Shown: piece after piece, positions 22,002 through 23,885 of the stretch
Numbering within the stretch: position 1 is the first letter of the stretch
Layout of the letters: each line of letters starts with the position of its first letter
The notes under the pieces: model-generated
Seen by the model: the letters and a program-made list of their open reading frames with translations, nothing else
What the model was told of the DNA's origin: nothing
Databases searched by the model: none
Program-made: the position numbers and the translations under genes
Assembly (NCBI GenBank): GCA_018304565.1
Contig: JAGVVX010000010.1
Coordinates: 1 to 23,885, forward strand
Reading direction: 5' to 3'
DNA length: 23,885 nucleotides
DNA from: Candidatus Aenigmatarchaeota archaeon
GTDB lineage: Archaea; Aenigmatarchaeota; Aenigmatarchaeia; GW2011-AR5

Positions 22002-22868
22002 ATGTACAAGACATCAGTGAGGGCTCTTGGCAACTTTGGTGCACGCTACTTTTCGAATTATTTCGGCTCACTAAAGGAAGAAATTATCAAGTCAAATCTC
22101 TCGATACTCTACGAGATATACATAGGAAAGATGCTTCTCCTGACAATTGCATCTTTCTTTGCTTCTCTGTTTGGGATAGCATTTGTTTTCATATACTTTG
22201 TCCAGCTGCCACTGTTATTTGCAGTTGCAAGCGGATTCGTCGGCGCTGCCGCGGCAAGCGCCACCACCCTGTCCCTTTTCTACTCCTATCCCTTCCACCA
22301 GCTGACTACAAAAAAAACAAGCATTGAATCAAACATGCCCTTCGCAATAAACCACATGTCAGCAATAGCTTCGAGCGGAGTGGCGCCTTTCGTGGTATTC
22401 AAGCTGCTGATGAACATAAAGGAGTACGGCGAAATAACCCATGAATTCCAGCGCATAGTAAGGAACACAGAACTCTTCGGCATGGATATACTGACGTCGA
22501 TAAAAAACGTGGCCGACAGGACCCCTTCGCCTCAATTCAAGCAATTCCTTTACGGCATAGTCTCTACAATAACAAGCGGCGGCGACATGAAGGTGTTCCT
22601 TGACAATTCGGGCAAGGAAGCGCTCTTTGACTACCGGCTGAAGAGAGAAAAGTACCTCCAGACACTCTCTACATATGCGGACTTCTACACGGCAGTTCTC
22701 ATAGCAGCGCCGCTTTTCTTTGTGTCAATACTCTCAATAATGTCGCTTATTGGAGGAAATATACTCGGGCTGAGCATACCAACGGCAATGCGCTTCGGTA
22801 TTTATATATTGATACCTGCGATGAACATGATATTCCTCCTGTTCGTGCATTATACGCAACCCAGGTGA
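22002..22868 (+). CDS. Pilus platform protein, first half (TadC/FlaJ, T2SSF domain)
   Basis: A 288-residue inner-membrane platform protein. Membrane segments lie at about 45-70, 72-95, 228-250 and 262-283. The cytoplasmic T2SSF domain between them includes MPFAINHMSAIASSGVAPFV and IVSTITSGGDMKVFL. Its size and the following gene show that the double-domain FlaJ is here encoded as two proteins. A 4-base GTGA overlap joins it to the next gene. Confidence 0.88.
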   Translation: MYKTSVRALGNFGARYFSNYFGSLKEEIIKSNLSILYEIYIGKMLLLTIASFFASLFGIAFVFIYFVQLPLLFAVASGFVGAAAASATTLSLFYSYPFHQLTTKKTSIESNMPFAINHMSAIASSGVAPFVVFKLLMNIKEYGEITHEFQRIVRNTELFGMDILTSIKNVADRTPSPQFKQFLYGIVSTITSGGDMKVFLDNSGKEALFDYRLKREKYLQTLSTYADFYTAVLIAAPLFFVSILSIMSLIGGNILGLSIPTAMRFGIYILIPAMNMIFLLFVHYTQPR

Positions 22869-23725
22869 TTGTTCTGGCCATAATAAAACAAAAAAAGAAG
22901 AAAGAAGAAAAGAAATTTGCTGTCCGGAAAAAGAGAGACCTGAAGCAGATAAGCCTGATCACCATAGTCATAGGCCTGATAATAACATACGTAAACTTGC
23001 AGGTCTTTGTCTCGATCCCGCAAATATTCTCCATTGTCAACCTTATTGCTGTCGTAGTGGTACTCGGGGTGCCGCTGCTCGTAAAGTACTCTGATTATTC
23101 GCAAATCAAGAAACTTGAGAACTATTTCCCGAAGCTGATGCGGGATATCACCGAGAACATACGGACAGGAATGACCCTGCCGCAGGCAATACGCGCTGCA
23201 AGCGCGAACAACTACGACGTTCTATCAGCATATGTCAAGGAATTGAACGCAAAGATTTCGTGGGGCATCCCGTTTGATACAGCGCTCATGGATTTTGCAG
23301 ACAAAACACGGAGCGATTCGATAAGAAGAACCGTGCAGACAGTGATAGAAGCCCACAGATCCGGCGGCACGATAGAAACAGTCATGGAAGCCGTTGTGGA
23401 GTCCCTCCGGGAGCTTGAGAAGATAAAGAAAGAGCGTTCTGCAAGCGTATATTCCCAGATGATAAACGGCTACCTGATCTACATAGTCTTCCTTGGAGTC
23501 ATGGTAGGCATGTCGGCATTCCTGATACCGACGTTCCAGTTCGAGAACGTGCAGAGCGACCTGCGCACAATCTTCAGCGAACTTTTCAGGAACCTCATAA
23601 TCATACAGGGCTTCTTCGCAGGCATAGCAATCGGCAAAATGGCTGAAGGGAATGTATCAGCCGGCATAAAGCACTCAATGGTGCTGGTCATATTCGGCTA
23701 TACGGTATTCCTTTTCTTCGGGTAA
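22865..23725 (+). CDS. Pilus platform protein, second half (TadC/FlaJ, T2SSF domain)
   Basis: A 286-residue membrane protein starting at a GTG that overlaps the TGA of the gene before. A lysine-rich N-terminus (IKQKKKKEEKKFAVRKKRDL) precedes a helix pair (ISLITIVIGLIITYV; VNLIAVVVVLGVPLL). The T2SSF domain follows: YFPKLMRDITENIRTGMTLP, RRTVQTVIEAHRSGGTIETV. The C-terminal helices are at about 200-220 and 240-285. It probably dimerises with its neighbour to form the platform on which the ATPase acts. The tandem T2SSF pair is typical of DPANN and euryarchaeal Tad-like pili. Confidence 0.88.
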   Translation: MIVLAIIKQKKKKEEKKFAVRKKRDLKQISLITIVIGLIITYVNLQVFVSIPQIFSIVNLIAVVVVLGVPLLVKYSDYSQIKKLENYFPKLMRDITENIRTGMTLPQAIRAASANNYDVLSAYVKELNAKISWGIPFDTALMDFADKTRSDSIRRTVQTVIEAHRSGGTIETVMEAVVESLRELEKIKKERSASVYSQMINGYLIYIVFLGVMVGMSAFLIPTFQFENVQSDLRTIFSELFRNLIIIQGFFAGIAIGKMAEGNVSAGIKHSMVLVIFGYTVFLFFG

Positions 23726-23793
23726 ACAAAGAGTAAAATCCTAGATGTTGAAGATATTTAGTTTTTAAGCCATATAAGAGTAAAATAAACCTT

Positions 23794-23885
23794 ATGAAAC
23801 CAAAGACTCTAAAAAGAATCTTAAAAAGATTTCAAAAACTACCTTTGCATCATATTGACACTGATACCTTAACATACCACCTATC
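23794..23885 (+). CDS. Start of a gene cut by the window edge
   Basis: An ATG at 23794 opens a frame to the edge, reading MKPKTLKRILKRFQKLPLHH and then IDTDTLTYHL. GTTTTTAAG at 23761-23769 is a TATA-like element about 27 bases upstream. A basic amphipathic start is visible but the family cannot be judged from 30 residues; a link to PIN proteins from the IDTD segment would be speculation. Confidence 0.45.
   Translation, partial: MKPKTLKRILKRFQKLPLHHIDTDTLTYHL

Overview
This window looks like a chromosomal segment of an archaeon. It carries four steps of isoprenoid and ether-lipid chemistry (GGGP synthase, G1P dehydrogenase, a GGPP-type synthase and a cis-prenyltransferase), a Hel308 helicase, a TrmI tRNA methyltransferase, ribosomal protein S26e, TATA-type promoters with very short leaders, and proline tRNAs with archaeal-type introns. 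The small gene sizes, the LamG/dockerin surface protein and the split pilus platform would suit a DPANN-like lineage, but the phylum cannot be fixed from sequence reading alone.

Layout. Positions 1-600 hold the end of a coiled-coil gene and a small ORF broken by a 98-bp inverted copy of that gene's 3' end. Positions 616-5314 hold the lipid genes (GGGPS, egsA, uppS), a class III-type prepilin peptidase, a small membrane protein and an interrupted NYN-domain gene. Positions 5353-8637 hold a HAD phosphatase-like protein, TrmI, two small winged-helix proteins and an EF-Tu-like protein without a GTPase core. Positions 8639-11809 are one large secreted protein (LamG, two kelch-like propellers joined by polyproline, an Ig-like domain, dockerin) whose GC-rich middle differs from its host-like ends. 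Positions 11887-15404 are an accessory region: a Dabb protein, two intron-bearing tRNA-Pro genes with a VapBC module between them, and an AT-rich block with two HEPN-motif proteins and a small HTH-like protein. Positions 15498-19049 hold a conserved small protein, Hel308 and the prenyl synthase. Positions 19156-23725 run S26e, a secretion/pilus ATPase, a KaiC-like ATPase and two halves of a TadC/FlaJ platform. A new gene starts at 23794 and is cut by the window edge.

The most unusual signal is a set of short nested or tandem hairpins. They occur at 1799-1935 (inside the NYN gene), 3398-3479, 7188-7341 and 21217-21273. Three loci share a CACTGT...ACAGTG-type core with compensatory base changes. 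Comparable hairpins fill the introns of both tRNA-Pro genes. The tRNA-Pro(GGG) gene reads best as a standard tRNA interrupted twice, in the D arm and in the T loop, with no intron at the usual anticodon site. I read no CRISPR array, rRNA or transposase in the window.
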